Positions 42,204 through 50,899 of a stretch of 64,000 bases of DNA are shown one piece after another. The notes under the pieces are model-generated. The model had not been told where the DNA came from and made no database searches. It saw only the letters and a program-made list of their open reading frames with translations. This DNA comes from JAZQHR01 sp045540815. Its GTDB lineage: Bacteria; Bacillota; Clostridia; UMGS1810. Position 1 is the first letter of the stretch, and each line of letters begins with the position of its first letter. The translations under genes were made by a program, and so were the position numbers. The stretch covers positions 49,169 to 113,168 of the forward strand of contig JAZQHY010000040.1 in the NCBI GenBank assembly GCA_045540815.1. Reading direction: 5' to 3'.

Positions 42204-43616
42204 GTGAATAAATCAACACCTATTTATGACGGTATAACTGAATTTAAGTCAAATAAGATAAGGTCGTTTCATGCGCCGGGACACAAGGGCACTCTTAAGT
42301 TTGAGGGGATATATGAGCTTGATGTGATGACACCTGAGGGACACGATACGTCGTTCTTTTTGAAGGGTATGCAGGAGTGTGCAGATATATTTGGTGCACT
42401 TCGCTCGTTCTACATAACAGGCGGTGTGAAAAACGGTATACTCGCTATGCTAAAAGCGGTTTGCAGTGCTGGCGACAAGATAATAGTTGACAGAAACTGC
42501 TCTAGATACGTGTATGATGCGATAGTTTTACTTGGTCTTAATCCTGTGTATGTAAAGCCTGAGTATATGTATCAGTTTGGCTTTACAGGCGGAATGTCAC
42601 CTGATGCGGTGGCAAAAGCAGCTGATGCCAACCCTGATGCAAAGGCGGTTATTATATCTTCGCCAAATGCATATGGAGTAATAAGTGACGTTCGCTCCAT
42701 CGCAGAGGTTGTGCATATAAAGGGAATGATGATTCTAAATGATGAGTCAAACGGAGCGCATCTTAACTTTTCCAAAAACTTGCCAAATTGTTCCGTTGTA
42801 ACAGGTGCAGATATATGTGTGCAGAGTCTTTACAACACTCTTGGCTCACTTTTTGGTACTGCAGTACTTCACGTGTGCTCAGACAGAATAAACTGCAAAG
42901 AGATTTCGGATACTCTTTCGTTTTTTGAACCTGAAATTCCATCGGCAACCCTTTATGCTGCTATAGAGAGTGCGGTTGTAAATGCTACAGAGTTTGAAAG
43001 AAGATACGAAAAGATACTTGACGCAGTAGAGGTGTCGAGAAATCAGGTCAATTCAGGTGGTAAGATATATTGGTTTGGTACTGATTTTAACGACAGTTGC
43101 GGTATATACGACATAGACAAGACAAAGATACTTATAAACTTTTCAAAGGTTAACTTTACAGGCTTTGAGATAGCGGATATACTTAAAAACGAATACGGCA
43201 TAGAGGTAGACATAGCAAACGATAAAAATATCGTCTGCACAGTTACACCATATTCTAACCTTTCTGATATTAAAAAGCTTGAAAAGGCGGTTAGAGCGAT
43301 TGTTAGGGGTATAAAGTTTGAGCATACCGAAATAACATCTCTAAACACCGAAGCGGAAAATTATGTTGGTATGATACCTCGAGATGCAGTCGAGGGAAAT
43401 ACCGAATATGTAAGCATAGCCTTTGCTGAGGGCAGGATTTCAGCAGGGGTTATAGCAAGAGCTCTTACAGGACGTATACTTATCGCACCGGGCGAGGAGA
43501 TAAAAGCTGAAAATGTAAGGGAAATGTCGGAGTTTTTAAACAAAGACGAAAAACTTTCGGGAGTTAATGAGGAATACGAAATACTTGTTGTAACTGAAGA
43601 AAATATGCAATCTTGA
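42204..43616 (+). CDS. YaaO-like Orn/Lys/Arg decarboxylase homologue lacking the PLP lysine
   Basis: 470 residues from GTG 42204 (GGAGG upstream). The group III decarboxylase frame is clear: 'FHAPGHKG', 'DRNCSRY', 'SSPNAYGVISD', 'DESNGAH', 'QSLYNTL...GTAVLH'. The PLP-binding lysine of QSxHKTL is replaced by Asn211 (QSLYNTL), the stacking His of DRNCHKS by Ser100, and DEAHGAH reads DESNGAH (Asn183). The order yaaO-(tmk)-yaaQ-holB-yaaT of Bacillus is kept without tmk. Open over its whole length: an intact gene, but a standard decarboxylase reaction looks impossible. Confidence 0.88.
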   Translation: MNKSTPIYDGITEFKSNKIRSFHAPGHKGTLKFEGIYELDVMTPEGHDTSFFLKGMQECADIFGALRSFYITGGVKNGILAMLKAVCSAGDKIIVDRNCSRYVYDAIVLLGLNPVYVKPEYMYQFGFTGGMSPDAVAKAADANPDAKAVIISSPNAYGVISDVRSIAEVVHIKGMMILNDESNGAHLNFSKNLPNCSVVTGADICVQSLYNTLGSLFGTAVLHVCSDRINCKEISDTLSFFEPEIPSATLYAAIESAVVNATEFERRYEKILDAVEVSRNQVNSGGKIYWFGTDFNDSCGIYDIDKTKILINFSKVNFTGFEIADILKNEYGIEVDIANDKNIVCTVTPYSNLSDIKKLEKAVRAIVRGIKFEHTEITSLNTEAENYVGMIPRDAVEGNTEYVSIAFAEGRISAGVIARALTGRILIAPGEEIKAENVREMSEFLNKDEKLSGVNEEYEILVVTEENMQS

Positions 43617-43641
43617 TTTTTTCATTGTGGTATGATAAAAT
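43613..43641 (+). promoter_or_regulatory. Promoter of darA-holB-ricT
   Basis: TTGATT 43613-43618 (overlapping the upstream stop), 17-base spacer, TAAAAT 43636-43641. Confidence 0.55.
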
Positions 43642-43731
43642 GTGTATGAAGAAAAGTTTTGAAAATTTTTCAATGAAAAATATAAATTAGTTTGTGCTGA
43701 ATATTTTCAGCTGAGAGGAGAGAGGGTTTTT

Positions 43732-44058
43732 ATGAAATTAGTATTGGCGATTATAAACGATGATGACGGCAGCAAGGTTCTAAGCACGCTTAATAAAGCA
43801 GGTTACAGCGCTACCAAGCTTGCTACAACAGGCGGTTTCTTAAAAGTCGGAAACATGACTCTTCTTATAGGTGTAGATGATGAAAAGGTTTCTGCGGTTA
43901 TCGATATAATAAGAGAAAAGAGCCACAAGAGAAAACAGATTGTGACATCTCCAATGCCTGTTGGCGCTGCAGGAGGTTTTTCTCCGTATCCGCTTGAGGT
44001 GGAGGTTGGCGGTGCTACTATATTCGTAGTAGACGTTGACCATTTTGAGAAGGTTTGA
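43732..44058 (+). CDS. darA: PII-like cyclic di-AMP receptor DarA (YaaQ/PstA)
   Basis: 108 residues with the family start 'MKLVLAIINDDD', 'LATTGGFLKVGNMTLLIGVDDEKV' and a C-terminal 'EVEVGGATIFVVDVDHF'. It binds c-di-AMP as a trimer; downstream partners are not well defined. Next to holB as in Bacillus. Confidence 0.96.
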   Translation: MKLVLAIINDDDGSKVLSTLNKAGYSATKLATTGGFLKVGNMTLLIGVDDEKVSAVIDIIREKSHKRKQIVTSPMPVGAAGGFSPYPLEVEVGGATIFVVDVDHFEKV

Positions 44059-44061
44059 TGT

Positions 44062-45021
44062 ATGATTTTAGGTCAGAAAAAGCTTCTTGATAATCTTGAA
44101 AATATATGCAAAAGCGGCAGATGTGGGCATTTGTATATATTTGAAGGTGAGAGAGGCATAGGCAAAAGCACTATAGCTATGCATTTTGCTAAGTCTTTAA
44201 TATGTGATAATGCATCGGGATGCGGAAGTTGCGATTCGTGCAAGTCTTTCGAGAGACTTGCACATCCCGATGTTATTTTGGTGTCGGAAACAGAAAAGTC
44301 CGAGATAGGTGTTGACACGGCAAGGTCGCTTATTAAAGAGGCGTATTTAAGACCACAAATATCAAAAAAACGTGTTTTTATAATTAAAAACGCTGAAAAG
44401 TTAAACAAAAGCGCTCAAAATGCGCTGCTTAAGATTATCGAAGAACCGCCGGAGTATGCGGTGTTTATGCTACTTTGTGAAAATCCTGCGATGCTATTAA
44501 ATACAATACTTTCACGTGGTGTAAGGATTGCACTTCCGCCTCTTGATAAAGAGAGCCTAATGGGAATTTTAAAAGACGACTTTGGGGACAAGGCTGATTT
44601 TTATATTTCGTATTGCGGAGGAAATCCCGGAAAGCTTTTGGAAATAGTGTCTGATGAAGAATTCGGCACAATGAGGGAATGTGTAACAGATAGCTTTAAG
44701 TGGCTTTTTGCGGACAGATACGGAATATATAAAATATGCGATGTGTTCGAAAAATACAAGGCCAAAAAAGATATGCTCTTTAGCATAACAGAGTCGTTTT
44801 TCAGGGATATACTTTTATCTAAGCTTGGAAAAGAAAAATATATCATTAATTCTGACAAAAATGGACTTTTAAATAAATATGCAGACAAAATAACCGAGGC
44901 ATCGTGCCTTAAGGTGATAGAGATAATAGAGAAAACGAGTAACGATATGGGCAAGTATGGGAATTTTCAGCTTGTTTTACAGGCTATGCTCATTGAGTGT
45001 TGGGAGGCAATAAATGGTTGA
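44062..45021 (+). CDS. holB: DNA polymerase III delta-prime subunit
   Basis: 319 residues of the clamp-loader AAA+ fold. P-loop 'GERGIGKST' (about 31-39), zinc-type cysteines (CGSCDSC, about 54-60), 'KNAEKLNKSAQNALLKIIEEPPEYAVFMLL' sensor region. Overlaps ricT by eight bases. Confidence 0.95.
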   Translation: MILGQKKLLDNLENICKSGRCGHLYIFEGERGIGKSTIAMHFAKSLICDNASGCGSCDSCKSFERLAHPDVILVSETEKSEIGVDTARSLIKEAYLRPQISKKRVFIIKNAEKLNKSAQNALLKIIEEPPEYAVFMLLCENPAMLLNTILSRGVRIALPPLDKESLMGILKDDFGDKADFYISYCGGNPGKLLEIVSDEEFGTMRECVTDSFKWLFADRYGIYKICDVFEKYKAKKDMLFSITESFFRDILLSKLGKEKYIINSDKNGLLNKYADKITEASCLKVIEIIEKTSNDMGKYGNFQLVLQAMLIECWEAING

Positions 45022-45880
45022 AGTAGTAGGCGTACGCTTTAAAAAGGTAGGCAAGATATATTATTTTGACGCAGGAAATCTTGAGGTTAAAACTGGTGAC
45101 AATGTAATAGTAGAAACCGCAAGAGGAATAGAGTTCGGTACAGTGGCACTGGCAAACCGAATGGCGTCAGAGGACGAGATAGTAGCTCCGCTTAAGAAAA
45201 TATTAAGACTTGCTACCGATGAAGATAAAAAAAGCGTAGAGGAAAACAAGAAAAAAGAAAAAGAAGCATTTGATAAATGCAACGAGGTTATAAAGAAACA
45301 CAACCTCGAAATGAAGCTTATAGACGTTGAATATACGTTTGATTATAACAAAATTCTTTTCTATTTCACCGCTGACGGAAGAATAGATTTCAGAGAATTG
45401 GTTAGGGATCTCGCAGGAATATTTAAAACAAGAATTGAGCTTCGCCAGATAGGCGTCAGAGATGAGGCTAAAATGGTGGGCGGTCTTGGTATCTGCGGAA
45501 GAACACTTTGCTGTAATACGCACCTTGGCGAATTTGAGCCGGTAAGTATAAAAATGGCAAAAGAACAAAACTTATCGCTTAATCCTACCAAGATTTCGGG
45601 AACCTGCGGACGACTTATGTGCTGTCTTAAAAATGAACAGGAGGCATACGAGGCACTTAATAAGAGCACGCCAAATGTTGGTGCGTATGTATCGACCCCT
45701 GACGGCAAAGGCACAGTTACCGCGGTTAACCTATTGAAAGGTATCGTATCGGTAGTTGTGGATAACGACGGCGAAAAGATTTCAAATGATTACAAGACAA
45801 GTGAACTTAAGATAATTAAAAACGCCCACGTAAAAGTGGACGAGAAAGAGCTTGAGTCGCTAAAAGGTCTGGAAGATTAA
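45014..45880 (+). CDS. ricT: RicT/YaaT (PSP1 domain) regulator
   Basis: 288 residues. PSP1 domain with the paired cysteine motifs 'GICGRTLCC' (about 158-166) and 'GTCGRLMCC' (about 195-203) that bind Fe-S in the RicA-RicF-RicT complex, which in Bacillus affects RNase Y maturation and Spo0A phosphorylation. A Lys/Glu helix at 72-95 follows the N-terminal barrel. Same operon as holB. Confidence 0.94.
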   Translation: MVEVVGVRFKKVGKIYYFDAGNLEVKTGDNVIVETARGIEFGTVALANRMASEDEIVAPLKKILRLATDEDKKSVEENKKKEKEAFDKCNEVIKKHNLEMKLIDVEYTFDYNKILFYFTADGRIDFRELVRDLAGIFKTRIELRQIGVRDEAKMVGGLGICGRTLCCNTHLGEFEPVSIKMAKEQNLSLNPTKISGTCGRLMCCLKNEQEAYEALNKSTPNVGAYVSTPDGKGTVTAVNLLKGIVSVVVDNDGEKISNDYKTSELKIIKNAHVKVDEKELESLKGLED

Positions 45881-45889
45881 TTTAATAGA

Positions 45890-45926
45890 GATAATAATCC
45901 CTCTCATATGAGAGGGCTTATTTTTT
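45890..45926 (+). terminator. Terminator after ricT
   Basis: Perfect stem CCCTCTCAT / ATGAGAGGG extended by AATAA/TTATT, then TTTTTTG. Confidence 0.85.
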
Positions 45927-45956
45927 GCAAAACCTAGGAATACACACTGGCTTTAT

Positions 45957-47255
45957 TTATATATTAACTTTCCCTAATGCATATTCGCTGGTTGTATCTG
46001 TTATGATGCAATCAACATAAGTGTGTGATATATCGGTATCCGATTTTACGTGCACCTTTATATAATTCGAGGTGGTTCCTTCGTATATCCCGACATCTAT
46101 CTCGCGTTCGAAAAGCACATTTACCTTTTTGCCGATAAACGCTTTGAGATAGTCCGCACCGCATTTTTTTGCTTCAGTTATAAGCAATCTTGCACGCTCT
46201 TCCCTTATGTGCTTTGGCACTTGATTTGGCATAGTATCCGCCTTTGTGCCTTTTCTGTTTGAATAAGGGAATATGTGCGCCTCGGCAAATGCTATCTCTT
46301 TTAAAAATTCAAGCGTTGTATTAAATTCCTCTTCGGTTTCGCCCGGAAAACCAGCTATTATGTCGGTGGTAATTGACGGGTTATCGTAGTATTTGCGAAG
46401 AAGCTTAACCGAATTTCTATATTCAACGGCCAAATATTTTCTGTTCATTCGCATAAGAGTTTCGTCACAACCGCTTTGGAGCGATATGTGGAAATGGTCA
46501 CATACCTTTGGAAGTTTTGCGATTTCCGATATAAATTCTTCTGTTAAAAGTCTTGGCTCAACACTTCCAAGCCTTACACGTTTAATCCCATCTATGTCGC
46601 ATACCGCCTTTATTGCATCGAGCAGCGTAACCGTTTTTAAATCTCGACCGTATGACGCAAGGTGTATGCCTGTTAATACTATCTCCGAAAAGCCTTTTTC
46701 GGAAAGTGACGTAACTTCTGTTACTATGTCATCTATCGCACGGCTTCTTACAGGACCTCTTGCGTACGGAATGATACAGTACGAGCAAAATTCAGTGCAT
46801 CCGTCCTCAATTTTTACAAATGCTCTTGTTTTACCGCTCATATTTTCTAAGCTTATGTTTTCATATGAACGCATTTTCATAATATCCTCAACCGCAGACA
46901 CATTCTGGTTGTTTGCTAGGTATTCCTCAACCATATCAACAATTTTTATTCTGTCTTTAGTTCCAAGCACTATGTTTACACCGGGAATATTTTTCACATC
47001 GTCTGGAGATACTTGTGAATAACACCCAACAACGCAAATCACCGCGTTTTCGTTTAGCTTCTTTGCACGCCTAATCATCTGACGCGATTTTTTGTCGCCT
47101 GTGCCTGTAACAGTACAGGTATTTATAACGTAAATGTCGCATATATCATTAAAATCAGCTATAATAAAGCCGCTTTTTTCAAAAAGCTCTCCCATAGCTT
47201 CTGTTTCGTATTGATTCACCTTACAACCAAGGGTGCAAAAACCTACTTTATACAT
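45957..47255 (-). CDS. mtaB: tRNA t6A37 methylthiotransferase MtaB
   Basis: 432 residues: UPF0004 domain with three Cys ('TLGCKVNQYETEAM', 'INTCTVT', 'VVGCYSQ'), radical-SAM CxxxCxxC in 'CTEFCSYCIIPYARG' (about 152-166), C-terminal TRAM domain. 'CKVNQYE' at the start and this SAM loop are MtaB-type, not MiaB. It makes ms2t6A in tRNA-Lys. Confidence 0.95.
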   Translation of the reverse strand: MYKVGFCTLGCKVNQYETEAMGELFEKSGFIIADFNDICDIYVINTCTVTGTGDKKSRQMIRRAKKLNENAVICVVGCYSQVSPDDVKNIPGVNIVLGTKDRIKIVDMVEEYLANNQNVSAVEDIMKMRSYENISLENMSGKTRAFVKIEDGCTEFCSYCIIPYARGPVRSRAIDDIVTEVTSLSEKGFSEIVLTGIHLASYGRDLKTVTLLDAIKAVCDIDGIKRVRLGSVEPRLLTEEFISEIAKLPKVCDHFHISLQSGCDETLMRMNRKYLAVEYRNSVKLLRKYYDNPSITTDIIAGFPGETEEEFNTTLEFLKEIAFAEAHIFPYSNRKGTKADTMPNQVPKHIREERARLLITEAKKCGADYLKAFIGKKVNVLFEREIDVGIYEGTTSNYIKVHVKSDTDISHTYVDCIITDTTSEYALGKVNI

Positions 47256-47286
47256 ACATTTTACTCCTTAAAATCCGTATAATCAT

Positions 47287-47314
47287 ATTATACACTTTTT
47301 TTAAAAATTAGCAA
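47287..47314 (-). promoter_or_regulatory. Promoter of mtaB
   Basis: Minus strand TTGCTA (47314-47309), 16-base spacer, TATAAT (47292-47287). It is back-to-back with the promoter at 47321. Confidence 0.65.
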
Positions 47315-47320
47315 TAATAT

Positions 47321-47349
47321 TTGACAAATTCAGGGTAAAGATGTATTAT
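47321..47349 (+). promoter_or_regulatory. Promoter of the HPr-like gene
   Basis: TTGACA 47321-47326, 17-base spacer, TATTAT 47344-47349; CGGAGG before the start. Confidence 0.8.
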
Positions 47350-47389
47350 ATAACTGTACGTAAATTTATTTTATCGGAGGTATAGAAAA

Positions 47390-47617
47390 ATGAAAACATT
47401 TAGCATTATGCTTAGTTCAATCAACGATGTGAAAAATTTTGTGAATATTGTAAATAAGTATGATTTTGATGTAGATTTAACATCAGACAGATACGTAGTA
47501 GATGCAAAATCTATTATGGGAATATTTTCACTTGACCTTACAAAGGCTATAACGGTCGAAATACACTCTGATGATTGTGCTGTTTTGGAAGAAGAACTTT
47601 CTCCTTTCAAAATCTGA
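47390..47617 (+). CDS. Crh-like HPr homologue without the phosphohistidine
   Basis: 75 residues, slightly shorter than HPr. 'KYDFDVDL' and 'AKSIMGIFSLDL' align with HPr, so Ser41 corresponds to regulatory Ser46. Counting back from KYD, the His15 position is about Ser10 and the GIHARPA motif is absent; the only histidine is near residue 59. Like Bacillus Crh, it could be a regulator controlled by serine phosphorylation but cannot carry PTS phosphate. It has its own promoter and terminator. Confidence 0.85.
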   Translation: MKTFSIMLSSINDVKNFVNIVNKYDFDVDLTSDRYVVDAKSIMGIFSLDLTKAITVEIHSDDCAVLEEELSPFKI

Positions 47618-47627
47618 GTTTTAAACA

Positions 47628-47664
47628 CATCGGCGGCATAAAATATGCCGCCTTTTGATTTTTT
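47628..47664 (+). terminator. Terminator after the HPr-like gene
   Basis: Perfect stem GGCGGCATA / TATGCCGCC with a 3-base loop, then TTTTGATTTTTT. Confidence 0.85.
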
Positions 47665-47680
47665 GCATGGAGAAATAAAG

Positions 47681-48220
47681 ATGGATTTTAAATATAAGCC
47701 AACCGAATATGAGTTTAAACTGATAGTTTTGTATATTATAAGAAACTTAAAGTTAAATGTTACAAATACAATGCTTAGCTACGTTGCTGAAAATGCAGTT
47801 AGGACAGACTTCTTCGAGCTTCAGGAGTATGTTCAAAAGCTATCTGAAGAGGGTAAGGTAGATGAACTGGTTATAGAAGGAAATAACGTGTATTCTATAA
47901 GCGACAAAGGCGAGGAGATACTTGACTTTTTCGAGAAGGACATTCCATATAGCGTTAAAGAAAAGCTTGACAACGCGATGAAAGAATATATTGATGCCCA
48001 AAACAACGAAAACGAGGCAAAAGCCGAATTTCGTATGGTAAGTCCTACCGAGTACAATGTAAAATGCGTTATAAAGGAAATGGGTGGCGAACTTTTGCAC
48101 ATTGAATTTGTTGCAGGCTCTAGAGAAATGGCAAAAAGCTTTTGCGATGCGTTTAAAGACAGGGAAATGGAATTTTATCAAAGGATAATGTCCGAGATAA
48201 ATAACTTTATGGAAAAATAA
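47681..48220 (+). CDS. DUF4364-family protein (winged-helix-like)
   Basis: 179 residues from ATG 47681 (GGAGAAATAAAG upstream); a longer reading would run into the terminator. N-terminal half resembles a PadR-like winged helix ('TEYEFKLIVLYIIRNLKLNVTNTMLSYVAENA', 'YSISDKGEEILDFF'); the C-terminal half 'EYNVKCVIKEMGGELLHIEF' is the DUF4364 part. Probably a transcription regulator; targets unknown. Confidence 0.8.
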   Translation: MDFKYKPTEYEFKLIVLYIIRNLKLNVTNTMLSYVAENAVRTDFFELQEYVQKLSEEGKVDELVIEGNNVYSISDKGEEILDFFEKDIPYSVKEKLDNAMKEYIDAQNNENEAKAEFRMVSPTEYNVKCVIKEMGGELLHIEFVAGSREMAKSFCDAFKDREMEFYQRIMSEINNFMEK

Positions 48221-48257
48221 AAAAACACACAATCATTAGATTGTGTGTTTTTGTTTT
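48221..48257. terminator. Bidirectional terminator
   Basis: Stem AAACACACAATC / GATTGTGTGTTT with A and T runs on both sides. Confidence 0.85.
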
Positions 48258-49419
48258 AATTTTCGTCAAATTCTTTTTTTGCTTTTTTAACTATTTCAGG
48301 ATTTTGGATTAAATCATACATCATTCCTGCCATAGCTTTCGCTGAATCCATAATGCACTGTACGGCATTTTCGCTTTTTCCTGCATCAACCCAATCCTGC
48401 GAATGACTGGATGCATTTTTGTATCCCAAATAAACAAGCGCCGAAGGAACAGTAACCGATACATTTCCAAAATCTGTTGAACCGCTGCTGTCGCGAAGGA
48501 AATTTTCTTCGCAGTCTATACCAAGCTCATCTAAATTCTTTCGTGCAAGGTCGGATAAAACCTTGTTACCCTTACGCGCAGCATAGTCAGTAGTCTGCAC
48601 AATTTCTGCTTCTGTTTCGGTCATAAGACAAGCACCTTGAACGATTTTTCTAAATCTTTCTTCAAGCTCGTTTATATATTCGTTGTCGTAGGAACGAAGC
48701 GTGTATGCACATTTTGCCTCGGCAGGTACAATGTTAGACGGACCAAGCGCCTCCTTTATAGTGTAGTGCATGCGAGTTCCGTCTTTTACGTGCTCGCGCA
48801 TAAATTCTATTGCGTTAAATGATAAAAACATTGCGTCAGCTGCGCTTCTGCCTAGATGCGGCGAGCCTGCCGCGTGCGCGCTTTTGCCTTTGTATGTAAC
48901 GTTAAATGAACGAAGAGCCATCGATTTCGCGCCTACAAACGCCTCTTTTCTTGCGGCATGAGTGCTAAGCGCAATGTCAAGTTCGCTAAAGTATCCGTTT
49001 TTTGCCATAATAATTTTTCCGCCCGTAGTTTCTTCTGCAGGAGTACCATAAACAGTAATGGTAAACGGAATGTTGCTACCTTCAAAGAGTTTCTTAATAG
49101 CCACAGCAGCACCTATTGCAGCAGGCGTCTGCATATGATGACCGCATCCATGACCAAGTTCTTTTAATGCATCGTATTCACCAAGTATTCCGATGTTTAT
49201 TCCGCCTTCTCCGCTTGACCATGTCGCGCGAAATGCTGTGTCAAGCCCTGCGATGCTCTTTTCTACTTTGAATTCTTCTTTTTCAAGTATATTTTCAAGT
49301 AGCTCTGACGCAAAATATTCTTCGTATCCTATTTCAGGCTTGTCAAATATCTTAAACGCTGTCGAAACCATCATCTCTTTTTGCTCATCAACAAGTGAAG
49401 ATAAAGTATTTTTGTCCAC
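48256..49419 (-). CDS. M20-family metal amidohydrolase (AbgB-like)
   Basis: 387 residues from GTG 49419, which is eight to nine bases after GGGGG; a TTG two codons upstream is too close. Metal-ligand motifs 'GHGCGHHMQTP' and 'GTPAEETTGGK' and a dimerisation domain ('YKGKSAHAAGSPHLGRSAADAM'). Similar proteins hydrolyse p-aminobenzoyl-glutamate or N-acyl amino acids; the substrate here is open. Monocistronic with its own promoter. Confidence 0.92.
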   Translation of the reverse strand: MDKNTLSSLVDEQKEMMVSTAFKIFDKPEIGYEEYFASELLENILEKEEFKVEKSIAGLDTAFRATWSSGEGGINIGILGEYDALKELGHGCGHHMQTPAAIGAAVAIKKLFEGSNIPFTITVYGTPAEETTGGKIIMAKNGYFSELDIALSTHAARKEAFVGAKSMALRSFNVTYKGKSAHAAGSPHLGRSAADAMFLSFNAIEFMREHVKDGTRMHYTIKEALGPSNIVPAEAKCAYTLRSYDNEYINELEERFRKIVQGACLMTETEAEIVQTTDYAARKGNKVLSDLARKNLDELGIDCEENFLRDSSGSTDFGNVSVTVPSALVYLGYKNASSHSQDWVDAGKSENAVQCIMDSAKAMAGMMYDLIQNPEIVKKAKKEFDEN

Positions 49420-49451
49420 CTTCAAAACCCCCGCTTTTGCTATTTAACTGG

Positions 49452-49480
49452 ATTATATCACAGGGCGATTTTGCCGTCAA
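49452..49480 (-). promoter_or_regulatory. Promoter of the M20 gene
   Basis: Minus strand TTGACG (49480-49475), 17-base spacer, TGa-TATAAT (49457-49452). Confidence 0.75.
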
Positions 49481-49521
49481 GGATAGGGTGAAATTTCCGA
49501 CAGTTTATCATTCTCATTTAT

Positions 49522-49550
49522 TTGACATTTTCGCTCTGGAATGGTATTAT
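49522..49550 (+). promoter_or_regulatory. Promoter of the lysA-hslO run
   Basis: TTGACA 49522-49527, 17-base spacer, TATTAT 49545-49550; GGAGG follows before lysA. No lysine riboswitch is visible in the short leader. Confidence 0.75.
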
Positions 49551-49582
49551 ATAATAGTACAATTATATGATGGAGGACCAGC

Positions 49583-50884
49583 ATGTTTATACACAATCAC
49601 TTAAAAGTAAATAAAAATCATCATCTTGAAATCGGTGGATGCGACGCGGTAGATTTAGCTAAAGAATACGGCACACCGCTTTATGTAATGGACGATGATA
49701 AGCTTCGTGACAATATGCGCATATATAAAAATGCGATTGATAAATATTACGACGGAAAGGGCAGCATACATTATGCAAGTAAAGCGCTTTGCAATATGTA
49801 CCTTTGCAAAACTGCACAGGAAGAAGGTCTTGGCCTTGACGTTGTGTCTGGCGGAGAGCTTTATACTGCTATTAAGGCGGGCTTTGACGCGTCTGAAATA
49901 TGCTTTCACGGAAATAATAAGACGTACGACGAGCTTTGTATGGCTGTTGAAAACAAGGTTGGCAGAATAATCGTAGACAACTCTTACGAGCTTGAAACTT
50001 TAAATAGCATTTGTGCCGAAAGAAATGTAAAGCAAGATGTAATTTTCCGCATAAAACCTGGCGTTGATGCACATACACACGAGTTTATATCTACAGGGCA
50101 GATAGATTCGAAGTTTGGTTTTGCTATTGAAACGGGCGAAGCATATGATATATTCAAAAAAGCTATGAGCCTTGAAAATATAACTGTTAAAGGTATTCAT
50201 TGTCATATCGGTTCGCAGATTTTCGAGCTTGAGCCGTTTACAACTGCGGCGAAAATTATGATAAAGCTTATGGCAGATGTTAAAAAAGATTTAGGCCTTA
50301 ATCTTACAGAACTTGATTTGGGTGGTGGTTTTGGCATAAAATACACCGAAAATGACGACCCTATATCGTATGATGCTCATATAAAGTCGGTGTCCGAAGT
50401 TATAAAGAGCCTTTGCAGTGAGTACGGCGTAGACCTTCCGTTTATATATATGGAGCCTGGCAGGTCAATAGTTGGCGATGCTGGTATTACGCTTTATACA
50501 GTCGGCTGTGTGAAGGATATACCAAACGTTAGGAAATATGTATCTATAGACGGCGGTATGGCGGACAACCCTAGGTTTATTATGTATGAGGCCGCTTACG
50601 ACGGAGTGGTTGCCAATAAGGCGGATAGTGATGATATGGACACATACACCCTTTGCGGTAAATGCTGTGAATCGGGTGACATTATCATAAAGGACGCATC
50701 TATGCAAAAATGCGAGGTTGGTGACATAGTAGCGGTAATGAGTACCGGTGCATACAACTATTCTATGGCATCAAATTACAACAGGATTCCTCGCCCTGCT
50801 ATGATTACTGTATCAGGCGGAAAATCTAAGCTTATCGTTAAACGCGAAAGCTATGATGACATCACTAGAAATGATATTATTTAA
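49583..50884 (+). CDS. lysA: Diaminopimelate decarboxylase
   Basis: 433 residues, fold type III PLP enzyme. PLP lysine in 'HYASKALCNM' (about residue 66), 'GIHCHIGSQI', 'LDLGGGFGIKY', 'EPGRSIVGDAG' and 'GKCCESGDII' are canonical. It makes lysine from meso-diaminopimelate. First gene of a tightly packed ten-gene run. Confidence 0.97.
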   Translation: MFIHNHLKVNKNHHLEIGGCDAVDLAKEYGTPLYVMDDDKLRDNMRIYKNAIDKYYDGKGSIHYASKALCNMYLCKTAQEEGLGLDVVSGGELYTAIKAGFDASEICFHGNNKTYDELCMAVENKVGRIIVDNSYELETLNSICAERNVKQDVIFRIKPGVDAHTHEFISTGQIDSKFGFAIETGEAYDIFKKAMSLENITVKGIHCHIGSQIFELEPFTTAAKIMIKLMADVKKDLGLNLTELDLGGGFGIKYTENDDPISYDAHIKSVSEVIKSLCSEYGVDLPFIYMEPGRSIVGDAGITLYTVGCVKDIPNVRKYVSIDGGMADNPRFIMYEAAYDGVVANKADSDDMDTYTLCGKCCESGDIIIKDASMQKCEVGDIVAVMSTGAYNYSMASNYNRIPRPAMITVSGGKSKLIVKRESYDDITRNDII

Positions 50885-50899
50885 GGAAGTGCATTTTAA

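Noticed and set aside
46393..47022. 209-codon frame antisense to mtaB
   Set aside because: Shadow of mtaB, whose cysteine motifs are intact; no ribosome site or family features.
49446..49582. Lysine riboswitch before lysA
   Set aside because: The transcribed leader is only about 25 bases, too short for an L-box.
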